Part shown: piece after piece, positions 56,105 to 64,000 of the stretch
Layout of the letters: each line of letters opens with the position of its first letter
Position numbering within the stretch: the first letter of the stretch is position 1
From: Elizabethkingia bruuniana
GTDB lineage: Bacteria > Bacteroidota > Bacteroidia > Flavobacteriales > Weeksellaceae
Assembly (NCBI RefSeq): GCF_002024805.1
Contig: NZ_CP014337.1
Span: 4,340,001 to 4,404,000 of the forward strand
Direction of reading: 5' to 3'
DNA length: 64,000 nt
The notes under the pieces: model-generated
Seen by the model: only the letters and a program-made list of their open reading frames with translations
Told to the model about the DNA's origin: nothing
Database searches by the model: none
Position numbers and translations under genes: made by a program

Positions 56105-56172
56105 TGAGATTTGGCTCTCCCGGATCGGCTCAGCAGGTGCTTGAGTTTTGATTCGTATTATACCAAATCTCA
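56105..56172. promoter_or_regulatory. inverted repeat in the clpB upstream region
   Basis: TGAGATTTGG (56105-56114) is perfectly inverted at 56163-56172, 48 bases apart, about 40-110 bases upstream of the clpB start. It could be an operator pair or leader stem; no heat-shock consensus is recognised. Confidence 0.4.
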
Positions 56173-56366
56173 GATTTCGGTTTAATCATTTAATTCTGGT
56201 GTTTTGTGCTCAAAATGTGTTCTATTTTGATTTATTTATAAAATTAGGACAAATTTTCCGGTTCTAAATTTCGAAAATGTTAATTTTGAGCCAAATTTTC
56301 CGAATTAGCGAAGAAATTAATTTTATTATATGCCATAAAATTTGTTATTTACGCTCCAGAAATAAA

Positions 56367-57509
56367 ATGATGAAAACACAAAACTTAGTTTTTGAAGAAA
56401 TACGCGAATTAATTCTTTTTAAAGATCTGGACAGGGCGGTAAAAAGAATTATTGATATTACTTTAGACACCGAGAATCTTCGGTTTTATAATGAAACAAA
56501 CAGTTTTTTGGACTGGTTGGATTCAAAGCCTTCTGAAGAAGTAATTATAGAAAGGCTAAATGTTTTACTACAAAAGCTTCACGAAGAATTATCCGGAAAA
56601 CCTGTTACTGAACCTCAAACCGTAATCTCTGTAAAGGGACTTACTAAGAAGTACGGAGCAGGATTTACGCTGGGGCCTATTGATCTGGAGGTAAATTCCG
56701 GAGAGATTATAGGACTGGTAGGAGAAAATGGAAATGGTAAAACAACATTACTGCGGAGCTTATGTGGAGATTTGAAGCCTACTTCCGGTAGTATTAAATA
56801 TAACTTTCCGTGTAAGGACGATTATGGACTGAGAACAAAACTGGTTTATATTCCACAGAGAACAGATACCTGGAGAGGAAGTATGTATGAGAATCTTGTT
56901 TTTACGGCATCTAATTATGGTTATAAACCTGAAGAAAACAAGGCTGTAGTAGATTTGATTATTACGAGGCTGGGGTTACGACCTTTTCGAAAACATTCAT
57001 GGAATAGTCTTTCTTCCGGTTATAAAATGAGATTTGAGCTGGCAAGAATGTTATTGAGAAAGCCTAAAATTCTATTGATCGATGAACCTTTGGCCAACCT
57101 GGATATTCTTGCACAGCAAACTATCCTGGATGACTTTCGGAATATAGCAAGCTCGCCTTACCGGCCTATTGCGATAGTACTGAGCTCCCAGCAATTGTAT
57201 GAAGTTGAAAAAACTTCTCAGCAGGTTGTTTTCCTTAAAAATGGATCTCAAAGAAATCTGAAGTCTCAGGAAGCTGAAGAAGTACAGTTTATTGTAGAGT
57301 TTGAAACAGATGATACATTGAGTAATCTGAAAGAAAAGCTGTCTTCCATTTCTTTGGTATCTCTCGAACAAAACGGAGGAACCTTTGTTGCACATTTCCC
57401 TATGCATACTACAGTGAATATTTTCTTAGAAACTATACTGAAAGAAAATATTCAGTTGGTATACTTCCGTAATATCACCCATTCAACCCGTCGTTTCTTT
57501 ATTAAATAA
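56367..57509 (+). CDS. ABC transporter ATP-binding protein with N-terminal extension
   Basis: The frame opens at 56277, but the first 30 codons lack coding character and overlap the promoter zone; ATG-ATG at 56367/56370 is preferred (380 residues). An N-terminal helical extension (about 1-90) precedes the ATPase: Walker A 'GENGNGKTTLLRSL', signature 'LSSGYKMRFELARML', Walker B 'ILLIDEPLANLD'. A C-terminal regulatory piece follows. The neighbouring membrane gene 5 bases on is its permease partner. Substrate unknown. Confidence 0.82.
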   Translation: MMKTQNLVFEEIRELILFKDLDRAVKRIIDITLDTENLRFYNETNSFLDWLDSKPSEEVIIERLNVLLQKLHEELSGKPVTEPQTVISVKGLTKKYGAGFTLGPIDLEVNSGEIIGLVGENGNGKTTLLRSLCGDLKPTSGSIKYNFPCKDDYGLRTKLVYIPQRTDTWRGSMYENLVFTASNYGYKPEENKAVVDLIITRLGLRPFRKHSWNSLSSGYKMRFELARMLLRKPKILLIDEPLANLDILAQQTILDDFRNIASSPYRPIAIVLSSQQLYEVEKTSQQVVFLKNGSQRNLKSQEAEEVQFIVEFETDDTLSNLKEKLSSISLVSLEQNGGTFVAHFPMHTTVNIFLETILKENIQLVYFRNITHSTRRFFIK

Positions 57510-57514
57510 CAGCC

Positions 57515-58915
57515 ATGCTAGATAAAATACAAACTAAACTATTGCTGAAATATCCGCTGTTGTGGAATACCAAACTGATTCCAATGCTTATATTAGGTAT
57601 CGGAATTAATGCAATCTATTTTTTAATCGGTTACCTCACCGGAACCGTAGATTTTACTGAAATGTATCAGTATAGTGAGGATGTAACATTCTTTACGTTT
57701 TCTGTAATTATTTCTATCCTGGCACTTATTCTGTGGCTGGTATTTTACTTCAGACATAATGGTTTTAAGGCCTTTTATCCAAAAGGTAATAACTCTTTAT
57801 TTTACGAGTGGACCCATATTTTTATTATTGTTTTATCGCTTTCTTCTTTTTATTTCTTTTTCCAATGGGGAAAAGTAACACATCAGAGGTCTTATTACAG
57901 TTATCAGGACGTTGTAACAAAAGGTAATCTGATTACTCAGATGGATTATTTTATTGATGCTCCGTTTGCCGAAGGGGATCTGGATTCTTTACAAATGGGC
58001 TTAAAAAAGGACGGCTCCCGTATTAAAGAAAATGGTTATTTCTATAAAGACTCAGTTACAATCCTCGGGAAGAAATATCATAAAAATGCATTAATCAACA
58101 GAGAAGTTCAGGATAGATATTACGATAAGTTTGCATCCGTAAATCCGGAACCAAATGATGCCATTATGAAAAAATTACTGGCAGACAGAAATGAAGCAGA
58201 GATCAAAAAGAAGTTTCAGAATTATTTTGAATTAGTAAAATCGGTGAAGCTAAAAACCAATCTTACACCAGAGCGGTTACTTACTCTCAATTACCATCCG
58301 GAAAGTGGTTATATGGAATATCAGCTCATCAATCCCATGTATCCGCGAGATATTGAAGCTAGTGTGGTATCCGCTACCGGAGAAAAAACATATTCCAACT
58401 TTTATGTTGAACAGGCTTTACTGAAAAGTAACTTTGCAACTTTAAAAGAGGCTCACAGCAGACCTATTATAGAAAAAGAGTTGGTCGTTTTTATTTTCTA
58501 TTTTTCACTCGTACTATCATTTCTGATTTTTGCTTTCAGAACTACATCAGGAAGAAACTGGCTTATAGCATTAGTCTCTTTGGGTATATTGAATATTGTT
58601 TTCGGACTGTTTAATGCCATTACCGGAGGGGAGACGTACATGGTTATGATGCTGCTTACTTTTGGTGTTATTGTGGCATATCTCTGCTCGGTATTTGTTA
58701 ATAGCAAAGTAAAGGCACATTCGGGAATATTTGTTTGTATGTTCTTGTTTACTTTTATGTGGTTTATTCCGGCTTTTTGTTTTTTAGCAGACCAGAAAAA
58801 TTGGTTTGATATAGATAAAACAGCAATGTTTGGTTATAACTTTATATTAGTAGTTATTTCCTTTTTCTTCCTTTCAAAATACATAAAAAGGTGGAGAGCA
58901 TTGCCCGAACAATAG
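57515..58915 (+). CDS. ABC transporter permease-like membrane protein
   Basis: 466 residues with about seven to eight membrane helices: two near 20-80, one near 105-125, and a C-terminal bundle (about 320-460). A large soluble insert (about 130-310) lies between. No domain name is certain. Being 5 bases after an ABC ATPase, it is presumably an ABC-2-type exporter subunit, perhaps lipid or stress related. Confidence 0.65.
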   Translation: MLDKIQTKLLLKYPLLWNTKLIPMLILGIGINAIYFLIGYLTGTVDFTEMYQYSEDVTFFTFSVIISILALILWLVFYFRHNGFKAFYPKGNNSLFYEWTHIFIIVLSLSSFYFFFQWGKVTHQRSYYSYQDVVTKGNLITQMDYFIDAPFAEGDLDSLQMGLKKDGSRIKENGYFYKDSVTILGKKYHKNALINREVQDRYYDKFASVNPEPNDAIMKKLLADRNEAEIKKKFQNYFELVKSVKLKTNLTPERLLTLNYHPESGYMEYQLINPMYPRDIEASVVSATGEKTYSNFYVEQALLKSNFATLKEAHSRPIIEKELVVFIFYFSLVLSFLIFAFRTTSGRNWLIALVSLGILNIVFGLFNAITGGETYMVMMLLTFGVIVAYLCSVFVNSKVKAHSGIFVCMFLFTFMWFIPAFCFLADQKNWFDIDKTAMFGYNFILVVISFFFLSKYIKRWRALPEQ

Positions 58916-58931
58916 TTAGTTAGTATTTTTG
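58901..58931 (+). promoter_or_regulatory. promoter of the TetR regulator
   Basis: TTG at 58901-58903, 20-base spacer, TATTTTTG at 58924-58931 (flavobacterial -33/-7). Tandem 'gttagttag' bases at about 58914-58922 resemble half-sites of the operator at 59575, hinting at autoregulation. Confidence 0.55.
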
Positions 58932-58947
58932 CAAAAAAAACTAATCA

Positions 58948-59526
58948 ATGCAGCTGAAAAAAAAGCAAATTGAAATACTAGAAGTAGCCATAGAACTTTT
59001 TAAAGAAAAAGGTTATGTTGGAGCATCTATGCGTGATCTGGCTGCCAGTCTTAATATAAAGGCAGCCTCGCTTTACGCACATATTCGTTCAAAAGATGAA
59101 TTGCTGGAATGGATATGCTTTAGCATTGCAGGAAGATTTTTCGAAGGACTAAATGAAGTAAAGAATGCAAAACTTCCGGCTAAAGAACGTTTGAATCTAT
59201 TTATTGAAAAGCACATTTCCATTGTCCTGGAAAATCCAGATGTTACCCACATTTATTCTAATGAGTGGAAGCATTTGGAAGAGAGGCTTTCTGAGTTTGT
59301 AGAACTCCGGAAGCAGTATCAAAGAGAAGTGGAGCAACTTATATCTGAGATTTATCAGGAAGAAAACTGGGAACTTAAATCCCCGGCATTTACCACTAAA
59401 TTTATTCTTCATACACTAAATAATTCCTATTTTTGGTTCAAGAGAAATATAGAATCTACGTCCGAGATTACCGATGAAATCAGGGATAAAATACTTTATG
59501 GTCTTCTTGGGAATTTAAAAACATGA
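58948..59526 (+). CDS. TetR-family regulator of phenylacetate genes
   Basis: 192 residues. N-terminal HTH 'ASMRDLAASLNIKAASLYAH' (about 24-43) followed by 'SKDELLEWI', standard TetR. The C-terminal ligand domain resembles PaaR-type proteins that sense phenylacetyl-CoA. It lies 71 bases upstream of paaK in the same direction, and a perfect palindrome sits at the paaK promoter. The ligand is inferred from neighbours. Confidence 0.82.
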   Translation: MQLKKKQIEILEVAIELFKEKGYVGASMRDLAASLNIKAASLYAHIRSKDELLEWICFSIAGRFFEGLNEVKNAKLPAKERLNLFIEKHISIVLENPDVTHIYSNEWKHLEERLSEFVELRKQYQREVEQLISEIYQEENWELKSPAFTTKFILHTLNNSYFWFKRNIESTSEITDEIRDKILYGLLGNLKT

Positions 59527-59543
59527 TGGAAGTCATAAAAAAT

Positions 59544-59592
59544 TTGCCAGAATAAAAATTCTTTTTATTTTTACAACTAACGAATGTTAGTT
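59544..59592 (+). promoter_or_regulatory. paaK promoter with TetR operator
   Basis: TTG (59544-59546), 19-base spacer and TATTTTTA (59566-59573) form a flavobacterial promoter. It is abutted by the perfect palindrome AACTAAC-GAAT-GTTAGTT (59575-59592), a typical TetR/PaaR operator placed to block transcription start. Confidence 0.75.
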
Positions 59593-59597
59593 AGATT

Positions 59598-60917
59598 ATG
59601 TATTTTTCAGTTGAACATTTAGAATTAGATCAGTTGCGGAAACTTCAGTCAGAGAGATTGAAGAATCTTGTTAATTACCTTGGAGATAGATCTGAATTTT
59701 ATAAACGAAAATTTAATGAATCCGGCCTGGTGCCTCAGGATATAAAATCAATTGAAGATATTTCGAAACTTCCTATAACCTATAAACAAGATTTAAGAGA
59801 TAGTTATCCATTCGGATTATTTACTGTTCCTAAAAGTGAATTACAGAGGATTCATTGCTCGAGTGGAACAACAGGAAAGCCAACAGTAGTAGGCTACACA
59901 AAGGAAGATGTAGATCTCTTTAGTGAAGTAGTTGCCAGATCGCTGAATGCCGCAGGTGCGAAGCGGGGAATGCTGCTGCATAATGCCTATGGTTACGGGA
60001 TTTTTACAGGAGGATTAGGACTGCATTATGGTGCTGAAAAGCTGGGCATGAGTGTTCTTCCTATTTCAGGTGGAATGACGGTAAGACAGGTGGATTTGAT
60101 TATGGATTTTAGACCTGAAGTTATTTGCTGTTCACCATCTTATGCACTTACAATTGCAGATGAGTTGGCTAACAGAGGAATTCCTGCAGAAGATATAAGC
60201 TTGAAGTATGCGGTATTAGGCTCCGAACCCTGGACAGAAATTATCAGAGGGCATATTGAAAAAAGACTGGGTCTCCATGCAACGAATATTTATGGGTTAA
60301 GCGAAATTATCGGCCCGGGTGTTTCTATGGAAGATTGGGAAGAAAAAGGTGGATCCTATATCTGGGAAGATCATTTCTATCCGGAAATATTAGATCCTGT
60401 GACTAAACAGCCTGTTCCATATGGTGAAGAAGGCGTTTTAGTTATTACAACCCTCACTAAAAAAGCAATGCCGCTTTTGCGCTACTGGACCAATGATATT
60501 ACAAGTCTCTATTACGATACCAATGCAAAACGGACAATGGTGAAGATGAAACCTATAGTAGGACGAGCTGATGATATGCTTATTGTAAGAGGTGTGAATG
60601 TATACCCAAGTCAGATTGAAGATGCATTTTCTGGTATTAAAGGAGTAGTTCCCAACTATTATCTTACTCCTGTTGAAAAAGAACATATGTGTGTAGCCCT
60701 TGAAGTAGATGTAGAAATAAATGATGATCTGATCAGGGCGCAACAATTTGAAATAAACAGTAACGACTATACCAACTTTATCCACAATTTTGCTGAAAGA
60801 GTGGAAGGAGAAATAAAAAGAAGGGTCGGAATAACAACAAAAGTGAAAATCCATGCACAGGATTCTCTTCCAAAATGTGAAGGTGGAAAAATAAACAGAA
60901 TACTTAAGAGAAAATGA
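59598..60917 (+). CDS. paaK: phenylacetate-CoA ligase
   Basis: 439 residues, full length. AMP-binding motif 'CSSGTTGKPTVVGYT' (about 92-106), 'YGLSEIIGPG', 'RYWTNDITSL' and C-terminal 'GRADDMLIVRGVNVYPSQIE', all typical of PaaK. Activates phenylacetate to phenylacetyl-CoA, the entry step of the aerobic hybrid pathway. Its stop overlaps the paaE start by 4 bases. Confidence 0.93.
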   Translation: MYFSVEHLELDQLRKLQSERLKNLVNYLGDRSEFYKRKFNESGLVPQDIKSIEDISKLPITYKQDLRDSYPFGLFTVPKSELQRIHCSSGTTGKPTVVGYTKEDVDLFSEVVARSLNAAGAKRGMLLHNAYGYGIFTGGLGLHYGAEKLGMSVLPISGGMTVRQVDLIMDFRPEVICCSPSYALTIADELANRGIPAEDISLKYAVLGSEPWTEIIRGHIEKRLGLHATNIYGLSEIIGPGVSMEDWEEKGGSYIWEDHFYPEILDPVTKQPVPYGEEGVLVITTLTKKAMPLLRYWTNDITSLYYDTNAKRTMVKMKPIVGRADDMLIVRGVNVYPSQIEDAFSGIKGVVPNYYLTPVEKEHMCVALEVDVEINDDLIRAQQFEINSNDYTNFIHNFAERVEGEIKRRVGITTKVKIHAQDSLPKCEGGKINRILKRK

Positions 60918-61999
60918 ACTCATTTTATAAATTAAAAACCGTAAAGGTTCAGAAGGATACACAGGATGCCGTGAATGTAGCAGTTGAAATTCCGGAGGAA
61001 CTAAAAGATAAATTCAGGTTCAGGCAGGGGCAATATATTAACTTCAGAATGATGATTGATGGTAATGAAGAACGTCGTTCCTATTCCATTTGTAATGCTC
61101 CTAGTGAGAAAAGCAATGTATTGGAAGTGTTGGTAAAGCTTTTAGAGGGCGGTAAAGTTTCAGGATATTTCAACGAGCATCTTCATATGGATGAAATGCT
61201 GGAAGTAATGCCACCAATGGGAGGATTTAATACAACCTATCATCCCAGCAATACTAAAACTTATATTGGACTGGCAGCAGGAAGCGGAATAAGTCCTGTA
61301 TTGTCTAATCTTAAGGAAAGTCTTTATCAGGAACCCAATAGCAATGCTTACTTGTTTTACAGCAACAGAAGCATGGCTCATGTGATGAAGAAAGCTGAAC
61401 TGGATAAGTTGGAAAAGGATTTTGGCGGAAGACTAAAGGTAATCTATTTGGTAAGTAGAGAGAAACATGAAGATCCGGTTTTTGAAGGAAGAATATCAGC
61501 TGAAAAATTAGAACAGCTTTTTGAAAGATATTCGGATATTGATGTTCAGGAGGCTACATATTTTATTTGCGGCCCTGCTGATATGATTAAAGGTATTTCT
61601 GACTATCTGAAAAAAGAAAAGAAAGTTCCCGCAATTCAGGTTTTGTATGAATACTTCACCGCACCGGATGAAGAGAATTCGGAGGAAATGAGTGAAGAGT
61701 TCAAGGCTATTGCTAACCTGGAAAGTATGGTGACGGTAATTATTGATGATGATGAATATTCTTTTCATCTTAATTCGAAAAAAGAAAGCATTTTAGATAA
61801 GGCTCTGAAAGAACAATTACCTGTGCCGTTTGCCTGTAAAGGAGGCGTATGTTGTACTTGCAAAGCCCAGGTACTGGAAGGTGAAGTTTTTATGGAAAAG
61901 AACTTTGCATTGACAGAGGATGAGGTAGAAAGAGGATTTGTACTGACATGTCAGTGTCATCCCACTACCAATGTGTTGATGCTGAATTATGATGTTTAA
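60914..61999 (+). CDS. paaE: phenylacetyl-CoA epoxidase reductase subunit
   Basis: 361 residues. N-terminal FAD domain ('RRSYSICNAPSEKSN'), NAD(P)H domain ('GLAAGSGISPVLSNLK', 'YFICGPADMIKG'), and C-terminal plant-type [2Fe-2S] ferredoxin with 'CKGGVCCTCKA' and a later Cys in 'LTCQCHPTTN'. Feeds electrons to the PaaABC di-iron epoxidase. ATGA overlap with paaK shows coupling. In many bacteria paaE follows paaD; here it is beside paaK, ahead of paaA. Confidence 0.93.
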   Translation: MNSFYKLKTVKVQKDTQDAVNVAVEIPEELKDKFRFRQGQYINFRMMIDGNEERRSYSICNAPSEKSNVLEVLVKLLEGGKVSGYFNEHLHMDEMLEVMPPMGGFNTTYHPSNTKTYIGLAAGSGISPVLSNLKESLYQEPNSNAYLFYSNRSMAHVMKKAELDKLEKDFGGRLKVIYLVSREKHEDPVFEGRISAEKLEQLFERYSDIDVQEATYFICGPADMIKGISDYLKKEKKVPAIQVLYEYFTAPDEENSEEMSEEFKAIANLESMVTVIIDDDEYSFHLNSKKESILDKALKEQLPVPFACKGGVCCTCKAQVLEGEVFMEKNFALTEDEVERGFVLTCQCHPTTNVLMLNYDV

Positions 62000-62114
62000 A
62001 TTTATATTGATTATAAATAGTGGAGTTTTGCGGTTAAAAACTGTTAATTGTACTTGAAAACCAGTGGTTTATTGGTAAATTGGTAAAGAAGTATAACCGC
62101 TAAATTTAAAAGTC

Positions 62115-62372
62115 ATGACTAACTGGAAATTCGCAAAAGCATTAGATGAAAATGAAGAGTATAAGATTAATGGACTTAACATCTGGAGCTTTTACTGGAA
62201 CTGTGTTAATAAAAAAGTGGAAGTAAAAGGACCTTATGAAGGACATGTTTACTATTTCAAGGAATATGTGATTGAGGATAAAGGTAAAAAAGTAAATTTT
62301 GTGGCCGGAGAATTTTCCAACTCTAAAGTGGGAATCTATCTTAAAGATGATTTAAGTGATGGCCATTTATAA
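62115..62372 (+). CDS. small hypothetical protein in the paa cluster
   Basis: 85 residues, 115 bases after paaE. Soluble, Lys/Glu/Tyr/Trp-rich ('INGLNIWSFYWNCVNKKVEV', 'EGHVYYFKEYVIEDKGKKVN'), predicted beta-rich. Not a paa protein I know. It may be co-transcribed with the cluster; function unknown. Confidence 0.6.
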   Translation: MTNWKFAKALDENEEYKINGLNIWSFYWNCVNKKVEVKGPYEGHVYYFKEYVIEDKGKKVNFVAGEFSNSKVGIYLKDDLSDGHL

Positions 62373-62375
62373 TGT

Positions 62376-62475
62376 AATAATGTAGCAATATAACAATGTA
62401 TCAGTGTAGCAACCTTCTGTCATGCTGAGCGTAGTCGAAGCATCTAATTGTTACATTGACAAACTGGTAAATTGA
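62376..62475. repeat. intergenic REP-like repeat between the 85-aa gene and paaA
   Basis: 'aatgtagcaatataacaatg' type low-complexity units, then 'tcatgctgagcgtagtcgaa', a dispersed REP-like motif common in Bacteroidota intergenic DNA, then 'attgttacattgacaaactg'. Confidence 0.65.
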
Positions 62476-62481
62476 AAAAAA

Positions 62482-63417
62482 ATGGATTTAGAAAAGTTTG
62501 TACAATACGTACATGAAGAAAATAAAGTAGAACCAAAAGATATAATGCCTGATGATTACAGGAAGTTACTGGTTCGCCAGATTTCTCAGCATGCACATTC
62601 CGAGATTGTGGGAATGCTTCCGGAAGCCAACTGGATATCCAGAGCACCATCATTGAGAAGGAAAATGGCATTACTGGCAAAAGTTCAGGATGAGGCGGGA
62701 CACGGATTATATCTTTATGCTGCTACTGAAACTCTGGGGAACAGAACGATAAGATCCGACAGAGATGCTACTTACGACGATATGTTGTCCGGAAAAGCAA
62801 AGTACTCCAGTATCTTCAATTACCCTACACTAAGCTGGGCAGATATAGGTGCGATAGGCTGGCTTGTAGACGGAGCAGCGATTATGAACCAGGTAATGTT
62901 AATGGGTAATTCTTACGGGCCATATTCAAGAGCAATGGTGAGAATCTGCAAAGAAGAATCTTTCCACCAAAGACAAGGTTATGAAATCCTAATGGCACTT
63001 TGCCGTGGAACAAAACAGCAGAAAGAAATGGCTCAGGCAGCATTAAACCGTTTCTGGTGGCCTGCATTAATGATGTTTGGCCCAAATGATGAACATTCTC
63101 CAAACTCTAAATTATCAATGAATTACAGAGTAAAACGCGAGAGTAATGACAGTCTTCGTCAGAGATTTATAGATGTTACCGTTCCGCAGGCTGAATTTTT
63201 AGGGCTAACCATTCCGGATAAAGATTTAAAATGGAATGAAGAAAAAGGGCGCTATGACTTTGGAGAGCTTCCATGGGATGAGTTTATGGAAGTACTGAAA
63301 GGTAACGGACCTTGTAATAAAAAGAGATTACAGACCAAAGTAAAAGCTCAACAAGAAAACCTTTGGGTAAAAGAAGCAGCTGCAGCTTTTGCAGATCGCA
63401 ATGTAACAATAAAATAA
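62482..63417 (+). CDS. paaA: phenylacetyl-CoA 1,2-epoxidase catalytic subunit
   Basis: 311 residues. '[20 protein letters not shown]', '[20 protein letters not shown]' (E..H) and '[15 protein letters not shown]' (E..H) supply the di-iron ligands. PaaA with PaaC forms the oxygenase that makes ring-1,2-epoxyphenylacetyl-CoA. Repeats, not genes, separate it from paaB. Confidence 0.95.
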   Translation: MDLEKFVQYVHEENKVEPKDIMPDDYRKLLVRQISQHAHSEIVGMLPEANWISRAPSLRRKMALLAKVQDEAGHGLYLYAATETLGNRTIRSDRDATYDDMLSGKAKYSSIFNYPTLSWADIGAIGWLVDGAAIMNQVMLMGNSYGPYSRAMVRICKEESFHQRQGYEILMALCRGTKQQKEMAQAALNRFWWPALMMFGPNDEHSPNSKLSMNYRVKRESNDSLRQRFIDVTVPQAEFLGLTIPDKDLKWNEEKGRYDFGELPWDEFMEVLKGNGPCNKKRLQTKVKAQQENLWVKEAAAAFADRNVTIK

Positions 63418-63536
63418 TGTAATAATATACCAATGTAAAAATGTAACAATCAATTGTCATTCTGAGCATAAACTGAAGGTTTACGAACCTAGCTCATGAA
63501 GAATATCATTTGTACATTGATACATTGTTAAATTAA
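63418..63536. repeat. intergenic repeat between paaA and paaB
   Basis: 'aatgtaataatataccaatg' units, a degenerate REP core 'tgtcattctgagcataaact', and a closing 'ttgtacattgatacattgtt'. Same class as 62376 and 19153. Confidence 0.6.
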
Positions 63537-63543
63537 TTTGACT

Positions 63544-63825
63544 ATGGCAAATTTAGATATGTGGGAAGTTTTTATTCAGACAAAACCGGGCTTATCCCAC
63601 AAGCATGCCGGAACAGTACAGGCACCTACAGCGGAGATGGCATTACAAAATGCCAGAGATGTTTATACAAGAAGAAAAGAGGGAACCTGTGTATGGGTAG
63701 TTCCGAGCAAATATATAGTAAGCTCCGAAGGAGTGGATCAGGAAGCATTCTTTGATCCTGCGGATGATAAGCTGTACCGCCATCCGACTTTCTACGAAAT
63801 CCCTAACGATGTGAAAAATATGTAA
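63544..63825 (+). CDS. paaB: phenylacetyl-CoA epoxidase subunit PaaB
   Basis: 93 residues from the ATG at 63544 (an upstream TTG at 63538 is less likely). 'WEVFIQTKPGLSHKHAGTVQ', 'ALQNARDVYTRRKEGTCVWV' and 'DPADDKLYRHPTFYEIP' are the PaaB signature. Bridges PaaAC dimers in the epoxidase complex. Confidence 0.95.
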   Translation: MANLDMWEVFIQTKPGLSHKHAGTVQAPTAEMALQNARDVYTRRKEGTCVWVVPSKYIVSSEGVDQEAFFDPADDKLYRHPTFYEIPNDVKNM

Positions 63826-63896
63826 ATTATAGAAGTGAGAAGTTAGATTATAGAATTTAGTCTAATTTCTAACCTCTAGTTTCTAAATTCTATACA

Positions 63897-64000
63897 ATGA
63901 ATCCATTATATAACTACTTATTAAAATTAGCTGATGATAGCTTTATCATGGGGCAAAGGCTTGCAGAATGGTGTGGTGAAGGACCATACTTGGAAGAAGA
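63897..64000 (+). CDS. paaC: phenylacetyl-CoA epoxidase subunit PaaC, 3' partial
   Basis: Starts MNPLYNYLLKLADDSFIMGQ and continues 'RLAEWCGEGPYLEE' to the window edge; this is the PaaC N-terminus ('LADd.lil.QRL.EWcg..P.lEEd'). Order paaA-paaB-paaC is standard. Confidence 0.9.
   Translation, partial: MNPLYNYLLKLADDSFIMGQRLAEWCGEGPYLEE

Noticed and set aside
60438-60962. 174-codon minus-strand ORF inside paaK/paaE
   Set aside because: Its composition is the mirror of paaK; Tyr/Phe/Ile-rich with no family pattern.

Overview
The window looks like chromosome of an Elizabethkingia/Chryseobacterium-type flavobacterium (Weeksellaceae). This rests on AT-rich DNA, flavobacterial -7 boxes (TAnnTTTG), bacillithiol synthesis (bshA), Bacteroidota-specific families (DUF2851, DUF4254, DUF4292), many glycan-active lipoproteins and secreted enzymes, and Gly-Gly bacteriocin-like peptides. 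The genus is an inference; no 16S gene is present.

Region by region. (1) 1-7.4 kb is the end of a prophage: a CotH-kinase-like fibre protein, a BspA/DUF285-repeat protein, a small protein, a holin and an M15 endolysin. This cassette is duplicated in tandem, and the second copy has decayed. It abuts the 3' end of ssrA (tmRNA, minus strand, tag GNEEFALAA). (2) 8.1-11.9 kb holds four tandem secreted paralogues with a carboxypeptidase-regulatory-like domain, plus a SIMPL-domain protein. (3) 11.9-16.6 kb, minus strand, is a probable copper/metal locus: MbnP-like lipoprotein, MbnH-like dihaem peroxidase, an outer-membrane barrel protein with a CDACGC motif, and two small CNGKCYL proteins. (4) 16.7-29.1 kb is the most unusual part. 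A palindrome-bearing leader and two micro-genes precede a PKD-like tail-fibre-type protein, a 1345-residue unrecognised structural protein and a 719-residue polymorphic toxin with a zincin C-terminus. Two displaced toxin-tip/immunity cassettes follow (a nucleotidyltransferase-like tip and a second zincin), each with its own terminator, then the remnant of a further cassette and a LemA-like protein. (5) 29.1-40.7 kb is a housekeeping minus-strand run (PspC, DUF2851, PqqB-like, bshA, GH3, ribA, DUF4254, tatA, EnvC-like, DUF4292, dut, flippase). (6) 40.9-52.3 kb carries pyrC, GH92 and GH89 glycosidases, a dienoyl-CoA-reductase-like SDR, an M43 protease, an M1 aminopeptidase and an EEP-family hydrolase. 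(7) 52.3-53.3 kb holds five tandem minus-strand genes for six-cysteine Gly-Gly-leader peptides, four of them too short for routine gene calling. (8) 53.5-64 kb: clpB, an ABC transporter pair, then phenylacetate catabolism (TetR regulator with a clear operator, paaK, paaE, paaA, paaB, start of paaC).

The best candidates for something undescribed are the 17-28 kb toxin locus with its unusual upstream proteins, the six-cysteine peptide array, and the MbnP/MbnH locus linked to CNGKCYL proteins.
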